Numbered from the stretch's first letter, positions 34,422-42,857 are shown. The stretch: 64,000 nucleotides of DNA from Clostridia bacterium (GCA_017936375.1 JAGBFR010000012.1:1-64000), one strand, 5' to 3'. A program made the numbers and translations. Notes: a model not told the origin generated them from the sequence alone.

Positions 34422-35975
34422 TTAATTCGACTGTTTTCCGATGGATTCCTTCACAGTAACGGTGATTTTCCGCTCATAGCAGGAGAAAACGCCGTCAAGA
34501 TGCTGTTTAGAAAGCTTCGGCGTGATCAGGCTGACCACGGGTACGATCACAAGGCCGGCGAACATGCAGAACGCGCCCGCATTGATCGGGGACTGAAGGA
34601 TCGTCGGGAAGCTGCTCTTGACAAAGATATTCGCCAGCATGACCACGGTGGAGAAGGCAAAGCTCGCCCAGACGGAGAGCTTCGTCGCGCCCCTCCAGTA
34701 CAGGCCGTAGAGGAACGGCGCGAGGAACGCACCCGCCAGCGCGCCCCAGCTCACGCCCATCAGCTGAGCGATGAAGGTGACGCTGGATTTATACTGCAGG
34801 ATCGCCAGCACGACGGAGATCGCGATGAAGACGACGATCAGCGCGCGCATGACCTTGAGCTGCTTCTTCTCGTCCATATTCTTGACGATCTTGCCCTTGA
34901 TAAAGTCGAGCGTCAGCGTGGAGGAGGAGGTCAGCACGAGGGAAGAGAGCGTGGACATCGACGCGGAGAGCACGAGCACCACGACCACAGAGATCAGGAA
35001 TGGGGACAGGCCGGAGAGCATCGTCGGGATGATCGCGTCATAGCCCTGCGCAGCGACGTCCACCTGATCGGAAAAGAGCCTGCCGAAGCCGCCGAGGAAG
35101 TAGCAGCCGCCGGCGACGACCGCGGCAAAGAGGGTGGAGATGACCATGCCCTTGTTGATGGCGTCCTCGCTCTTGATGGCGTAGAATTTCTGTACCATCT
35201 GCGGCAGACCCCATGTGCCCAGCGAGGTAAGCATCACCACGCCGAGGAGATTGACGGGATCCGGGCCGAAGAAGGAGGCAAACACGCCTGGCGTCGCGCT
35301 CACGGCAGGATCGGACACCCGAGCGAGTTTATCCAGCGCCTCCATAAAGCCGCCCTGCCCCTTGAGCACGGCCATGATAACAGCGACGATGCCCGCGAGC
35401 ATGATGATGCCCTGAATGAAATCATTGACCGCGGTAGCCATGTAGCCGCCGGCAATGACGTAAATCGCCGTCAGCACCGCCATGACGAGCACGCAGACGC
35501 TGTAATCGATGTCAAAAGCCATACCGAACAGGCGGCTGAGGCCATTGTACAGGGAAGCGGTGTAGGGAATGAGGAAGATGAAGATAATGGCAGAAGCGGC
35601 CGTCCTGAGCGCCGGGCTGTCAAAGCGCGTGCCGAAGAACTGCGGCATGGTCGCGCTGCCCAGATGCTGAGTCATCACGCGCGTCCTGCGGCCGAGGAAG
35701 GCCCACGCCATCAGCGAGCCAATCAGTGCATTGCCGATGCCCGCCCATGTGGCGGCGACGCCGTACTTCCAGCCGAACTGACCGGCATAGCCGACGAAAA
35801 CAACAGCAGAAAAATAGGAGGTGCCGTAAGCGAAGGCCGTCAGCCACGGGCCGACGCTGCGCCCGCCGAGAACAAAGCCATTGACGTCCGTCGCATGCTT
35901 CCGGCAATACAGACCGACACCTATCGTCACAGCGAAAAACACGGCCAGCATGGCAATCTTGATCAGCATATCCAT
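34422..35975 (-). CDS. Sodium:solute symporter (SSS family)
   Basis: A 517-residue membrane transporter with about 13 transmembrane helices, LeuT fold. Family features are the first helix with GVGLYCRKHATDVNGFVLGGRSVG, GTSYFSAVVFVGYAG in helix 2, and VLVLSASMSTLSSLVL (the SxxST-type Na+ site region in helix 8). SSS members import amino acids, organic acids or sugars with Na+. Position in the ior operon points to an aromatic amino acid, aryl-acid or other carboxylate. I use the ATG at 35975, 9 bases after AAGGAGG; the ATG at 35984 overlaps that site. Confidence 0.9.
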   Translation of the reverse strand: MDMLIKIAMLAVFFAVTIGVGLYCRKHATDVNGFVLGGRSVGPWLTAFAYGTSYFSAVVFVGYAGQFGWKYGVAATWAGIGNALIGSLMAWAFLGRRTRVMTQHLGSATMPQFFGTRFDSPALRTAASAIIFIFLIPYTASLYNGLSRLFGMAFDIDYSVCVLVMAVLTAIYVIAGGYMATAVNDFIQGIIMLAGIVAVIMAVLKGQGGFMEALDKLARVSDPAVSATPGVFASFFGPDPVNLLGVVMLTSLGTWGLPQMVQKFYAIKSEDAINKGMVISTLFAAVVAGGCYFLGGFGRLFSDQVDVAAQGYDAIIPTMLSGLSPFLISVVVVLVLSASMSTLSSLVLTSSSTLTLDFIKGKIVKNMDEKKQLKVMRALIVVFIAISVVLAILQYKSSVTFIAQLMGVSWGALAGAFLAPFLYGLYWRGATKLSVWASFAFSTVVMLANIFVKSSFPTILQSPINAGAFCMFAGLVIVPVVSLITPKLSKQHLDGVFSCYERKITVTVKESIGKQSN

Positions 35976-36017
35976 AACAAGCATCCTCCTTTTTCAAGCT
36001 TTTGGAAACAACGATGA

Positions 36018-37655
36018 TCAGCCGGTGATCTGTGCCTCGACAAGGCTGCCCTTGCAGTAGCGTTCGCGCAGCACGGGCTTTTCGATCTTTCCGGTCGGGT
36101 TGCGCGGCACCTTGTCAAAGATGACCCTGCGCGGGCGCTTATAGCGCGGCATGCCCTCGCAGAAGGCGTTGATCTCCTCCTCCGTACAGGTGACGCCTTC
36201 CTTGATCTCCACAATCGCCGCGGCGATCTCGCCAAGGCGCGGATGCGGCAAACCGATGACCGCGACGTCCTTGATCTTATCGAAGGCGCGCATGAAGTCC
36301 TCGATCTGAACGGGGTAGAGATTCTCACCGCCGGAGATGACGACGTCCTTCTTTCTGTCGACGAGGAAGATGAAGCCGTCCTCGTCCATGCGCGCCATGT
36401 CGCCGGTATAGAGCCAGCCGCCGCGCAGGACCTCGTTGGTCGCCTCTTCATTCTTATAGTAGCAGAGCATGACGCCGTCGCCGCGGACGATCAATTCGCC
36501 CACGTCGCCCTGCGCGACCTCCACGCCGTCGGGAGAGACGATCTTCGCCTCCCAATTGTGTCCCGGCTTGCCGATGGCGCCGACCTTGTGCACATTCTCC
36601 ACGCCCAGATGCACGCAGCCCGGGCCGATGGACTCGGAGAGGCCATAGTTGGTGTCATACTGGTGATTCGGGAAGACCTTAAGCCAGCGATTGATAAGGC
36701 TCGGCGGCACGGGCTGCGCGCCGATGTGCATCAGCCGCCACTGCTCGGTGGCATAGTCGTCAAGATTCACGCGGCCGGAGTCGATCGCATCGAGCATATC
36801 CTGCGCCCACGGCACCAGCAGCCAGACGATCGTGCAGCGCTCGTCATTGACCGCGCGCAGGATCCATTCGGGCTTCACGCCGCGCAGGAGCACGGCCTTG
36901 CCTCCGCAGTGCAGCGAGCCGAACCAGTGCATCTTCGCACCGGTGTGATACAGCGGGGGAATGCAGAGGAAGACGTCGTCCTTCGTCTGTCCGTGGTGCG
37001 CCTGCTCCACCTCGCAGGCATGCGCCAGCGCGCGGTGATTGTGCAGGATCGCCTTGGGGAAGCCGGTCGTGCCGGAAGAAAAATAGATTGCCGCGTAGTC
37101 GTCATCCTTGAGCAGGACGGGCGGCGCGGAGGAAGAGCAGTACGTCGTCAGGCGCATGCAGTCCTCAGCGTAGGCGGGGCCGTTCTTTCCGACGAAGAAC
37201 ATGAAGCGAAGGCCGTCGAGCTCCTGCTCGATGGCGTCCATACGGCTGATAAACTCAGGGCCGAAGACCAGCACCTCGACGTCCGCCAGCTCAAGGCAGT
37301 ACTTGATCTCGTCGCTGGAATAGCGGAAATTCATCGGCACGGCGATGCAGCCCGCCTTGAGGATGCCAAAGTAAATCGGCAGCCACTCCAGGCAGTTCAT
37401 CATCAGGATGGCCACCTTCGTCCCGCGCGCAATGCCGCGGGAAAGGAGCAGATTGGCAAAGCGGTTGGCCCGCCGGTCAAAGTCCCTCCAGCTGATCTCA
37501 CGGCGGTAGGGGGCGTCCGGATTCGCCATCTCAATCAGATTAAACTCGCGCCAGGTTGTGGCCTGATCGCGCTCTTCAGAAGGGTTGATTTCCACCAGCG
37601 CGGTGTCCATCCCCCATAATCTGGCATTTCTCTCGAGGTAATCGGTCAGCAGCAC
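36018..37655 (-). CDS. AMP-forming acyl-CoA synthetase
   Basis: A 545-residue class I adenylate-forming enzyme. Motifs in order: IYFSSGTTGFPKAI (P-loop), YGLSESIGPG, GWLYTGDMARMDEDGF and RNPTGKIEKPVL with the catalytic Lys near the end. It activates a carboxylic acid to its CoA thioester, outer-membrane-free cytosolic reaction. I chose a GTG start at 37655, 8 bases after AAAGGAG; an ATG at 37679 lies upstream without a site. First gene of the operon, so the cluster carries two different CoA ligases. A medium-chain or aryl acid substrate is likely. Confidence 0.88.
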   Translation of the reverse strand: MLLTDYLERNARLWGMDTALVEINPSEERDQATTWREFNLIEMANPDAPYRREISWRDFDRRANRFANLLLSRGIARGTKVAILMMNCLEWLPIYFGILKAGCIAVPMNFRYSSDEIKYCLELADVEVLVFGPEFISRMDAIEQELDGLRFMFFVGKNGPAYAEDCMRLTTYCSSSAPPVLLKDDDYAAIYFSSGTTGFPKAILHNHRALAHACEVEQAHHGQTKDDVFLCIPPLYHTGAKMHWFGSLHCGGKAVLLRGVKPEWILRAVNDERCTIVWLLVPWAQDMLDAIDSGRVNLDDYATEQWRLMHIGAQPVPPSLINRWLKVFPNHQYDTNYGLSESIGPGCVHLGVENVHKVGAIGKPGHNWEAKIVSPDGVEVAQGDVGELIVRGDGVMLCYYKNEEATNEVLRGGWLYTGDMARMDEDGFIFLVDRKKDVVISGGENLYPVQIEDFMRAFDKIKDVAVIGLPHPRLGEIAAAIVEIKEGVTCTEEEINAFCEGMPRYKRPRRVIFDKVPRNPTGKIEKPVLRERYCKGSLVEAQITG

Positions 37656-37700
37656 GTCGCATTCTCCTTTGTGATTCATAATAGGACTGATACGCGTTCC

Positions 37701-37729
37701 ATTCTACCATCTTCCATATAAAAAGTCAA
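37701..37729 (-). promoter_or_regulatory. Promoter of the acyl-CoA synthetase/ior operon
   Basis: TTGACT (37724-37729) and TAGAAT (37701-37706), 17-base spacing, on the minus strand. A second TTGACA sits 11 bases further upstream, so the TTGAC sequence is repeated. Confidence 0.7.
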
Positions 37730-37761
37730 CAATCTGTCAATATTCATTTTTGTCATTTTTC

Positions 37762-37790
37762 TTGACTTTTTTCTTCTTATGGCGTAAACT
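37762..37790 (+). promoter_or_regulatory. Promoter of the amidohydrolase gene
   Basis: TTGACT (37762-37767) and TAAACT (37785-37790) with 17-base spacing, 24 bases before the start codon. It faces away from the promoter at 37701, so the two operons share a 159-bp AT-rich control region. Confidence 0.7.
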
Positions 37791-37814
37791 GGCAAAAGCA
37801 AAGGAGATTTTCCT

Positions 37815-38756
37815 ATGATTATTGATATTCATACGCATACCTTTCCCGATCGAATCGCCGCAATAGCAGTTGACAAATTGAAAAAAGCAAGCCGCTGCTC
37901 CTCCATGTCCGATGGAACGAGGGACGGCCTCCTCCTGGCGATGCGTCGCGCGCAGGTGGACAGGGCCGTCGTGCTGCCCGTAGTGACCAATCCCGTCAAG
38001 GCCGCCTCCATGAACGACGTCTCCATCAGCCTTACACAGCAGGATGGGCTCATCTATTTCGGCGGCATCCATCCCGACACGCCCGACGCCGGCAGCGAGC
38101 TCAAAAGAATCGCCGATGCGGGGCTCAAAGGCGTCAAAATCCACCCCGTCTATCAGGGAACGGACATCGACGATCCCCGCTTCCTGCGCATCCTTGAAAA
38201 GGCAGGCGAGCTGGGGCTGATCGTGCTGATGCACGCGGGCGAGGACATCGGCTTCCCCGGCGTGATCCGCTGTTCGCCGGAGCAGACGGCGCATGCGCTC
38301 GATCAGGTCGGCCCGGTCAGGATGATCTGCGCGCACATGGGCGGCTGGAGAAACTGGGATGAAGTGACGGATTGTCTCGCCGGACGCGGGCTCTATCTGG
38401 ACACAGCCTTCACCCTTGAGCGCATCACGCCTCTTTATGAGGGCGCCTATGACGACGATTTCCTCAACATGCTTGATAAAGAGACATTTTGTCATCTCGT
38501 CAACACCTTCGGTGCAGACCACATTCTCTTCGGATCGGACAGCCCGTGGGGCGACCCGGCGAAGACCATCGCCCTCATCCGCTCCATGCCTCTGCCTGCA
38601 GAGCAGATCGACGCCATTCTCGGCGGGAATGCTCAGAAGCTGCTGGGGATATCATTCATTTCTCGTTCATTGCAGCTGTGTATCACTCCCTCCACCAGCC
38701 TGACGGCCGATCCCCCTCCCTCAAGAGGGAGCTGGCACGGCGGCAGTCATGACTGA
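37815..38756 (+). CDS. Amidohydrolase (TIM-barrel metal hydrolase) with repeat-derived tail
   Basis: A 313-codon gene of the amidohydrolase_2 (ACMSD-like) family. DIHTHTF opens the metal site; LMHAGEDIG, ICAHMGGW and FGSDSPWGDP carry further His and Asp ligands. Members decarboxylate or hydrolyse cyclic or aromatic acids. Family members usually end soon after the NAQKLLGI motif, here residues 273-279. The remaining ~34 codons run into intergenic sequence, and the TGA stop (38754-38756) lies inside a copy of the dispersed repeat. The tail is therefore probably acquired and not functional. AAAGGAG precedes the ATG. Confidence 0.82.
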   Translation: MIIDIHTHTFPDRIAAIAVDKLKKASRCSSMSDGTRDGLLLAMRRAQVDRAVVLPVVTNPVKAASMNDVSISLTQQDGLIYFGGIHPDTPDAGSELKRIADAGLKGVKIHPVYQGTDIDDPRFLRILEKAGELGLIVLMHAGEDIGFPGVIRCSPEQTAHALDQVGPVRMICAHMGGWRNWDEVTDCLAGRGLYLDTAFTLERITPLYEGAYDDDFLNMLDKETFCHLVNTFGADHILFGSDSPWGDPAKTIALIRSMPLPAEQIDAILGGNAQKLLGISFISRSLQLCITPSTSLTADPPPSRGSWHGGSHD

Positions 38757-38759
38757 GGG
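38716..38759. repeat. Interspersed repeat, partial copy C
   Basis: A 44-bp match to the right unit of copies A and B: CTCCCTCAAGAGGGAGCTGG followed by GGCAGTCATGACTGAGGG. A weaker left-hand part may lie at 38686-38710. It overlaps the 3' end of the amidohydrolase reading frame and supplies its stop codon. Confidence 0.6.
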
Positions 38760-38801
38760 CGTGTATCCAAGCTGCATCATTCTGTATCTTTGAAATAACT
38801 T

Positions 38802-38842
38802 AAGCGCATCGGCCTTCCATGATCCGGAAAGCCGATGCGCTT
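38802..38842. terminator. Bidirectional terminator between amidohydrolase and GH51
   Basis: AAGCGCATCGGC and GCCGATGCGCTT arms with an internal partly paired loop, followed by T7 on the plus strand. It separates convergent genes. Confidence 0.8.
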
Positions 38843-38855
38843 TTTTTATTCTTTT

Positions 38856-40352
38856 TTATCTGATCTCAATCACATTGACAGAATGCGGCTCGAGAGAAAT
38901 CACAAGCTCGCCCTCGCACAGGCCCAGCTTCGTCTCCTTCACCGTAACGCCGTCGTGATCCACGTCGTTGTAGGCGTCCTTCGAGTCGCCGTTGAGCGTG
39001 AGGACGGTCACATTCGCCGGGGCGGCCAGCGGGATGCGGATTGCATGCGCCGCATCAGGGTCCTTATTGACGGCAGATACTGCCATGCCCGGCCGGTCGG
39101 AGAAGGTCGTCGCCAGCAGGTCGAGCGTATCGACGGTGACAATGTGGCCCTGCTTGTGCGGGACGTCCATCGTCCTCTTCTCCGTCTGCCAGAGGTCGAC
39201 CACCGTGTCGCCCATGTGATTGACGAAGAGATCAAACACATGATACGTGCTGCGCAGGACGATGCCCTTGTCATGGCTGTAGATGCAGCCGCGGGTGTTG
39301 AGGATCGGCGCAAAATTCGCCATGCCGACGATGTCGCAGTTCCTGTTCATGGCATTGAGGAAGCAGGCGGTAAAGACCGCGTCCGCCATGGTATAGGTGC
39401 TGTTGATGTCGTTTTTGTCGCGCGGGGTGACGTAGCTCTCCTTCCCCACGCCCTGACGGATGGTATGGACGTTGGGATGATGCCAGGAGCGCAGATTCCA
39501 CTCGTCAAAGGCGATCTTGATCTTGCCGTCGAGCTTGAGGGCGGCGAGCATGCCGCGCACCTCGTGCACGGAGTGGTCGATCCTGTCGGTGAAGGCCATG
39601 CACTTTTCGTAGGAGGAGGGCTCGTTCTTCTCCGGCATCATGTCCCAGTACTCGTGGATGGAAATCCAGTCAAGGTGCTTGCCGCAGTGCATGAGCAGGT
39701 TCATATTCCACGCGGGGTCGGACAGCGCGGCGGCGCTCAATTCCGCCGTCGGGTCGACGTGGGAGATCATCTTCGCCGATTCGAGCACCAGCCGGCCCCA
39801 TTCCTCGGCGGACTTGGCGCCGATCTCCCAGAAACCGTAGTTCTCATTGCCGATCGACCAGTAATGGACGGCGTGCGGCTCCTTATGCCCATTGGCGATG
39901 CGCCACTTCGCATACTTTCCCTCGTTTTCGAGGTTGCAGTATTCGACCCAGTCGCTCATCTCCTCCGCGCTGCCGGTGCCGGCATTGGTGCAGATGTACG
40001 GCTCGCAGCCGATCTTGCGGCAGAGGGCGACATACTCGTCCGTGCCGAAGGAGTTGGGGTCCTCCACACGCCATGCCTTGTCGAACATGGGATTGCGCTG
40101 CGGGCCGACGGCGTCCTTCCAGTGATAGGCGGAGACGAAGCAGCCGCCCGGCCAGCGGAGAATCGGCACGCGGATGCGCCTCATCGCCTCGAGGATATCG
40201 GTGCGGAAGCCGTCCTCATCCGACAGCGGATGACCCGGCTGAAAAATGCCGTCATAGATCTGGCGGTGAAAATGCTCGATGAAATGCCCGTAGAGCATCT
40301 CGCTGCGCACGCCGATGCGGCGCTCGGGATTGATATGAACGGTCACAGGCAT
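38856..40352 (-). CDS. Alpha-L-arabinofuranosidase, GH51
   Basis: A 498-residue arabinofuranosidase that releases arabinose from arabinan and arabinoxylan oligosaccharides. RWPGGCFVSAYHW (66-78), WSIGNENYG with acid/base Glu170, and AFDEWNLRSW with nucleophile Glu284 are the family markers; a C-terminal beta-sandwich closes the protein. No signal peptide, so intracellular. The ATG at 40352 follows GGGAGG by 8-9 bases; the ATG at 40379 lacks a site. It complements GH43 at 26733. Confidence 0.94.
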   Translation of the reverse strand: MPVTVHINPERRIGVRSEMLYGHFIEHFHRQIYDGIFQPGHPLSDEDGFRTDILEAMRRIRVPILRWPGGCFVSAYHWKDAVGPQRNPMFDKAWRVEDPNSFGTDEYVALCRKIGCEPYICTNAGTGSAEEMSDWVEYCNLENEGKYAKWRIANGHKEPHAVHYWSIGNENYGFWEIGAKSAEEWGRLVLESAKMISHVDPTAELSAAALSDPAWNMNLLMHCGKHLDWISIHEYWDMMPEKNEPSSYEKCMAFTDRIDHSVHEVRGMLAALKLDGKIKIAFDEWNLRSWHHPNVHTIRQGVGKESYVTPRDKNDINSTYTMADAVFTACFLNAMNRNCDIVGMANFAPILNTRGCIYSHDKGIVLRSTYHVFDLFVNHMGDTVVDLWQTEKRTMDVPHKQGHIVTVDTLDLLATTFSDRPGMAVSAVNKDPDAAHAIRIPLAAPANVTVLTLNGDSKDAYNDVDHDGVTVKETKLGLCEGELVISLEPHSVNVIEIR

Positions 40353-40420
40353 AAAGCCGCCTCCCTTCTTTACCATCAAGCATATCAGAAAAGCTAAGCG
40401 GGATCAATATATAAATACCG

Positions 40421-40441
40421 ATTGTCCTATACGAATTGTCC
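40421..40441. promoter_or_regulatory. Direct repeat, possible operator of GH51
   Basis: Two identical ATTGTCC heptamers, 14 bases apart, in the 188-bp divergent gap between GH51 and the gene at 40541. Direct repeats of this spacing are used by AraC-type regulators. Weak on sequence alone. Confidence 0.3.
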
Positions 40442-40460
40442 CCTGCCGCTAACGCCCTTC

Positions 40461-40489
40461 TTGCCTTCGCGCGCGGAACGTGATATTCT
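40461..40489 (+). promoter_or_regulatory. Promoter of the gene at 40541
   Basis: TTGCCT (40461-40466) and TATTCT (40484-40489), 17-base spacing, 52 bases before the start codon. Confidence 0.5.
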
Positions 40490-40540
40490 GTTTTCAGATT
40501 CATTCAGATCCATTTCATCCCATCATTTTGGAGGCCGACT

Positions 40541-41200
40541 ATGGAAAACCGTCCCGTCTTCCGCTGCCATTACAGGGCAAGGCTCACGCAGGAAAGCCCG
40601 GAGGGGCTTTCTGCCGCCGTCGCCGCATGCAAAGAAAGCGCCCGCCGCATGATCGGGGAAGGAAAGCTCATGACCGCGGCGCTCTATCCCTACGGCCGCC
40701 AGCTCTTTCTCTATTACGAGGCGCTGGGCGAAGTCATCCGCCCGGAGGCCTTCATGGCCCCGCTCACGCCGCTGCTCGATCTCTGGCCGCAGAAGGAGGA
40801 GACCTTCCCCTGGGCGCTGATGCACAACATCTACTGGCACAACGTCCCGCAGGGCGAGCAGGACTGGCGCAGGCCTCAGCCGCCCGAAAAGCGCAGGGGA
40901 CGCATCGCCTATCTGAAGCCGGAGACCATGTTCCGCTATGTCTATCATCACTTCGCCATCGTGGAGGAGGGGCTGCTTGAGGGGGACAGGTATCAGTCCA
41001 TCGCGCTGCACGAGGACGTGCTCTTCAGTTACTTTGAGGAGCCGAAGACCATGAGCAACATCCGCCGCGACCCCACGCAGCCCTCCCGCGCCATCGAGGA
41101 CTGGATTGCCGTTGATCCCGAGTCGCATTTCATCCCCCTGCCCGGCAGCAATGGGCAGAATTTCCTGCTGCTTGATCCCCTCTTTGCGCTCGGCGAATGA
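40541..41200 (+). CDS. Conserved-looking protein of unknown function
   Basis: A 219-residue soluble protein that I do not recognise. It is rich in Trp, Tyr, Pro and charged residues, with no signal peptide, membrane segment or nucleotide-binding motif. The first half (YPYGRQLFLYYEALG, LTPLLDLWP) has the rhythm of a small alpha/beta ferredoxin-like fold as in mutarotase-type proteins; this is only an impression. It is divergent from GH51 with its own promoter and ended by a strong terminator, and its codon use matches its neighbours. Confidence 0.65.
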   Translation: MENRPVFRCHYRARLTQESPEGLSAAVAACKESARRMIGEGKLMTAALYPYGRQLFLYYEALGEVIRPEAFMAPLTPLLDLWPQKEETFPWALMHNIYWHNVPQGEQDWRRPQPPEKRRGRIAYLKPETMFRYVYHHFAIVEEGLLEGDRYQSIALHEDVLFSYFEEPKTMSNIRRDPTQPSRAIEDWIAVDPESHFIPLPGSNGQNFLLLDPLFALGE

Positions 41201-41223
41201 TTTTCTGTATTCTCCGTATGATA

Positions 41224-41249
41224 AAAGCCCTTCCGGACGGAAGGGCTTT
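41224..41249. terminator. Terminator between the 40541 gene and tatC
   Basis: AAAGCCCTTCCG and GGAAGGGCTTT arms; A-run upstream and T-rich downstream, so it can act on both converging units. Confidence 0.8.
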
Positions 41250-41264
41250 GCTCTTTAATTTTCA

Positions 41265-42029
41265 TTACGCCGCGCGGCGGTTCTTTGTGAAGCGGGAGAC
41301 CTGCACGCCGACCTCGTAGAGCACGAACATCGGCAGGCCGAGCATGATCTGGGAGATGACGTCCGGCGGGGTCAGGATGGCCGCCAGGACGAAGATGCCG
41401 AAGAAGACGAACTTGCGATTTCTCGCCAGTCCTTCATAGCTCACAAGGCCCATGCGCGTGGCCATGTAGATGGCGATCGGCAGCTCAAACACCACGCCGA
41501 AGGGCAGGATGAAGGAGAAGAGGAAGCTGACGTATTTGTCGATGGAGAGCATCGGCGTGGCCAGCCCTTCGCCGGAGACGAGGAAGAAATTGATCGCCAG
41601 TTCGTACACGTAGTTGTAGCAGAAGAAAATACCCAGCAGGAACAGGAACAGCGCGATAAAGAACATGCTCCTGAACAGGCGGATCTCATTGTCATAGAGC
41701 GCAGGCTTAATGAACGCCCAGATCTGATAGAAGATGAACGGGCTCACGCAGACGACGCCCGCCATCAGGGAGACCTTCAGCTGGGTGGTCAGCGCCTCGC
41801 TCATCGCGGTGTAGATGATCTGGATGCCGCGCGCCTCGATGGGCGACATGATGAAATTCATCAGCGGCGTGCAGAGGAAATAGAACGCGCCGACAAAGCC
41901 GACCAGCACTGCAATCAGGCAGGAAACGACCAGCTTTCGCATCGCCATCAGATGGGAAAGAATCGGCTGCGCATTGGCATTCACGTTTTCATCGTGGGTG
42001 CTGGCGCTCTTATCCTTCTTCTTGAACAT
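41265..42029 (-). CDS. tatC: Sec-independent protein translocase TatC
   Basis: A 254-residue membrane protein with six predicted helices, the twin-arginine signal receptor of the Tat pathway that exports folded, often cofactor-bearing proteins. ILSHLMAMRKLVVSCL at the N-terminus is the family's HLxELR-like region, and FELPIAIYMATRMG and AAILTPPDVISQIMLGLPMFVLYE are classic TatC segments. GGAAGGG precedes the ATG at 42029. Last gene of tatB-tatA-tatC. None of the exported proteins in this window has a clear RRxFLK signal. Confidence 0.93.
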   Translation of the reverse strand: MFKKKDKSASTHDENVNANAQPILSHLMAMRKLVVSCLIAVLVGFVGAFYFLCTPLMNFIMSPIEARGIQIIYTAMSEALTTQLKVSLMAGVVCVSPFIFYQIWAFIKPALYDNEIRLFRSMFFIALFLFLLGIFFCYNYVYELAINFFLVSGEGLATPMLSIDKYVSFLFSFILPFGVVFELPIAIYMATRMGLVSYEGLARNRKFVFFGIFVLAAILTPPDVISQIMLGLPMFVLYEVGVQVSRFTKNRRAA

Positions 42030-42110
42030 GATAAAAAACCCTTCCATCAGGTGATTGATATACAGGACAAAAACCGGCGGGCGCTCAATGGGGCGCCCGC
42101 CGCATGATGA

Positions 42111-42278
42111 TTATTCGCCCTTCTTCTCTTCGGTCTTCTTGTCGTCGGTCTTGACCTCATCCTTGAACTCGCGGATGCTCTGGCCCAGAGCCTTGCCCAC
42201 ACCGGCAATCTTGCCGCCGCCGAAAATGACCAGCGCCAGCACGAGGATCAGTACGATTTCCATGGTTCCCAGTCTCAT
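42111..42278 (-). CDS. tatA: Twin-arginine translocase TatA
   Basis: A 55-residue single-span protein, short and easily missed. One N-terminal membrane helix (EIVLILVLALVIF) is followed by a hinge FGGGKIAGVGKALGQSIREF and a charged Lys/Glu tail. This is the TatA pattern, with FGGGK in place of the usual FGPxK. It forms the transport pore assembly with TatC. AGGAGG precedes the ATG at 42278. It lies between tatB (66 bp) and tatC (81 bp). Confidence 0.9.
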   Translation of the reverse strand: MRLGTMEIVLILVLALVIFGGGKIAGVGKALGQSIREFKDEVKTDDKKTEEKKGE

Positions 42279-42344
42279 AATATATTCCTCCTTAGAGATT
42301 CCTCTCTGATTTACTGAATTTGATGCTTTCTGAGAGATGATTGC

Positions 42345-42677
42345 TTATGATTCGCTCTTGATGTCCTTCTCAATCCCGCGGACGTCGACTTCCTTCGCCA
42401 CGTCCTTGATCTCCTTGTCGATATCGGCCTTCGTCTGCTTGAGGTCCTCGCGGATATCGACGGAGCGCATGGTGTCCTTGACTTCCTTTTCCACGCCCTT
42501 GAGCTCGTCCGCCAGCTCGCTGAAGCCGGTTTCCTTCGAGATCTCACGAATCATGTTGCGTGCATACTTGATGAAGCGGCCAATCGCGCGGGCGACCTTG
42601 GGCAGATCCTTCGGACCGACGACAGTGAACGCGATCAGCAGAATCAGAATCAATTCGGCAGCGCCGATGTTGAACAT
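42345..42677 (-). CDS. tatB: Twin-arginine translocase TatB-like protein
   Basis: A 110-residue TatA/B-family protein. MFNIGAAELILILLIAFTVV is the membrane helix with Glu8, the residue conserved in TatB, and VVGPKDLPKVARAIGRFI is the TatB-style hinge and amphipathic helix. A long charged coiled-coil-like tail follows. Many Firmicutes use only TatA and TatC, so a separate TatB-like gene is of interest. First gene of the operon, with its own promoter. Confidence 0.85.
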   Translation of the reverse strand: MFNIGAAELILILLIAFTVVGPKDLPKVARAIGRFIKYARNMIREISKETGFSELADELKGVEKEVKDTMRSVDIREDLKQTKADIDKEIKDVAKEVDVRGIEKDIKSES

Positions 42678-42712
42678 GTCACTCTTCCTCCAGACCAGAC
42701 AATTACCTGTAC

Positions 42713-42742
42713 ATTATACCCTATTCTCAAACGGTTTGTAAA
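42713..42742 (-). promoter_or_regulatory. Promoter of the tat operon
   Basis: TTTACA (42737-42742) and TATAAT (42713-42718) on the minus strand, 18-base spacing, ~36 bases before the tatB start. Confidence 0.6.
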
Positions 42743-42857
42743 CCACTAAAGAGATGAAAATAACTGATATGTCAAATACAACTTGTTAATTTTACGCATT
42801 TCTAACAAAATACTTTATTACGCAAAAGCGCTCTCCCTATTATCAGGGTTTTAATGG

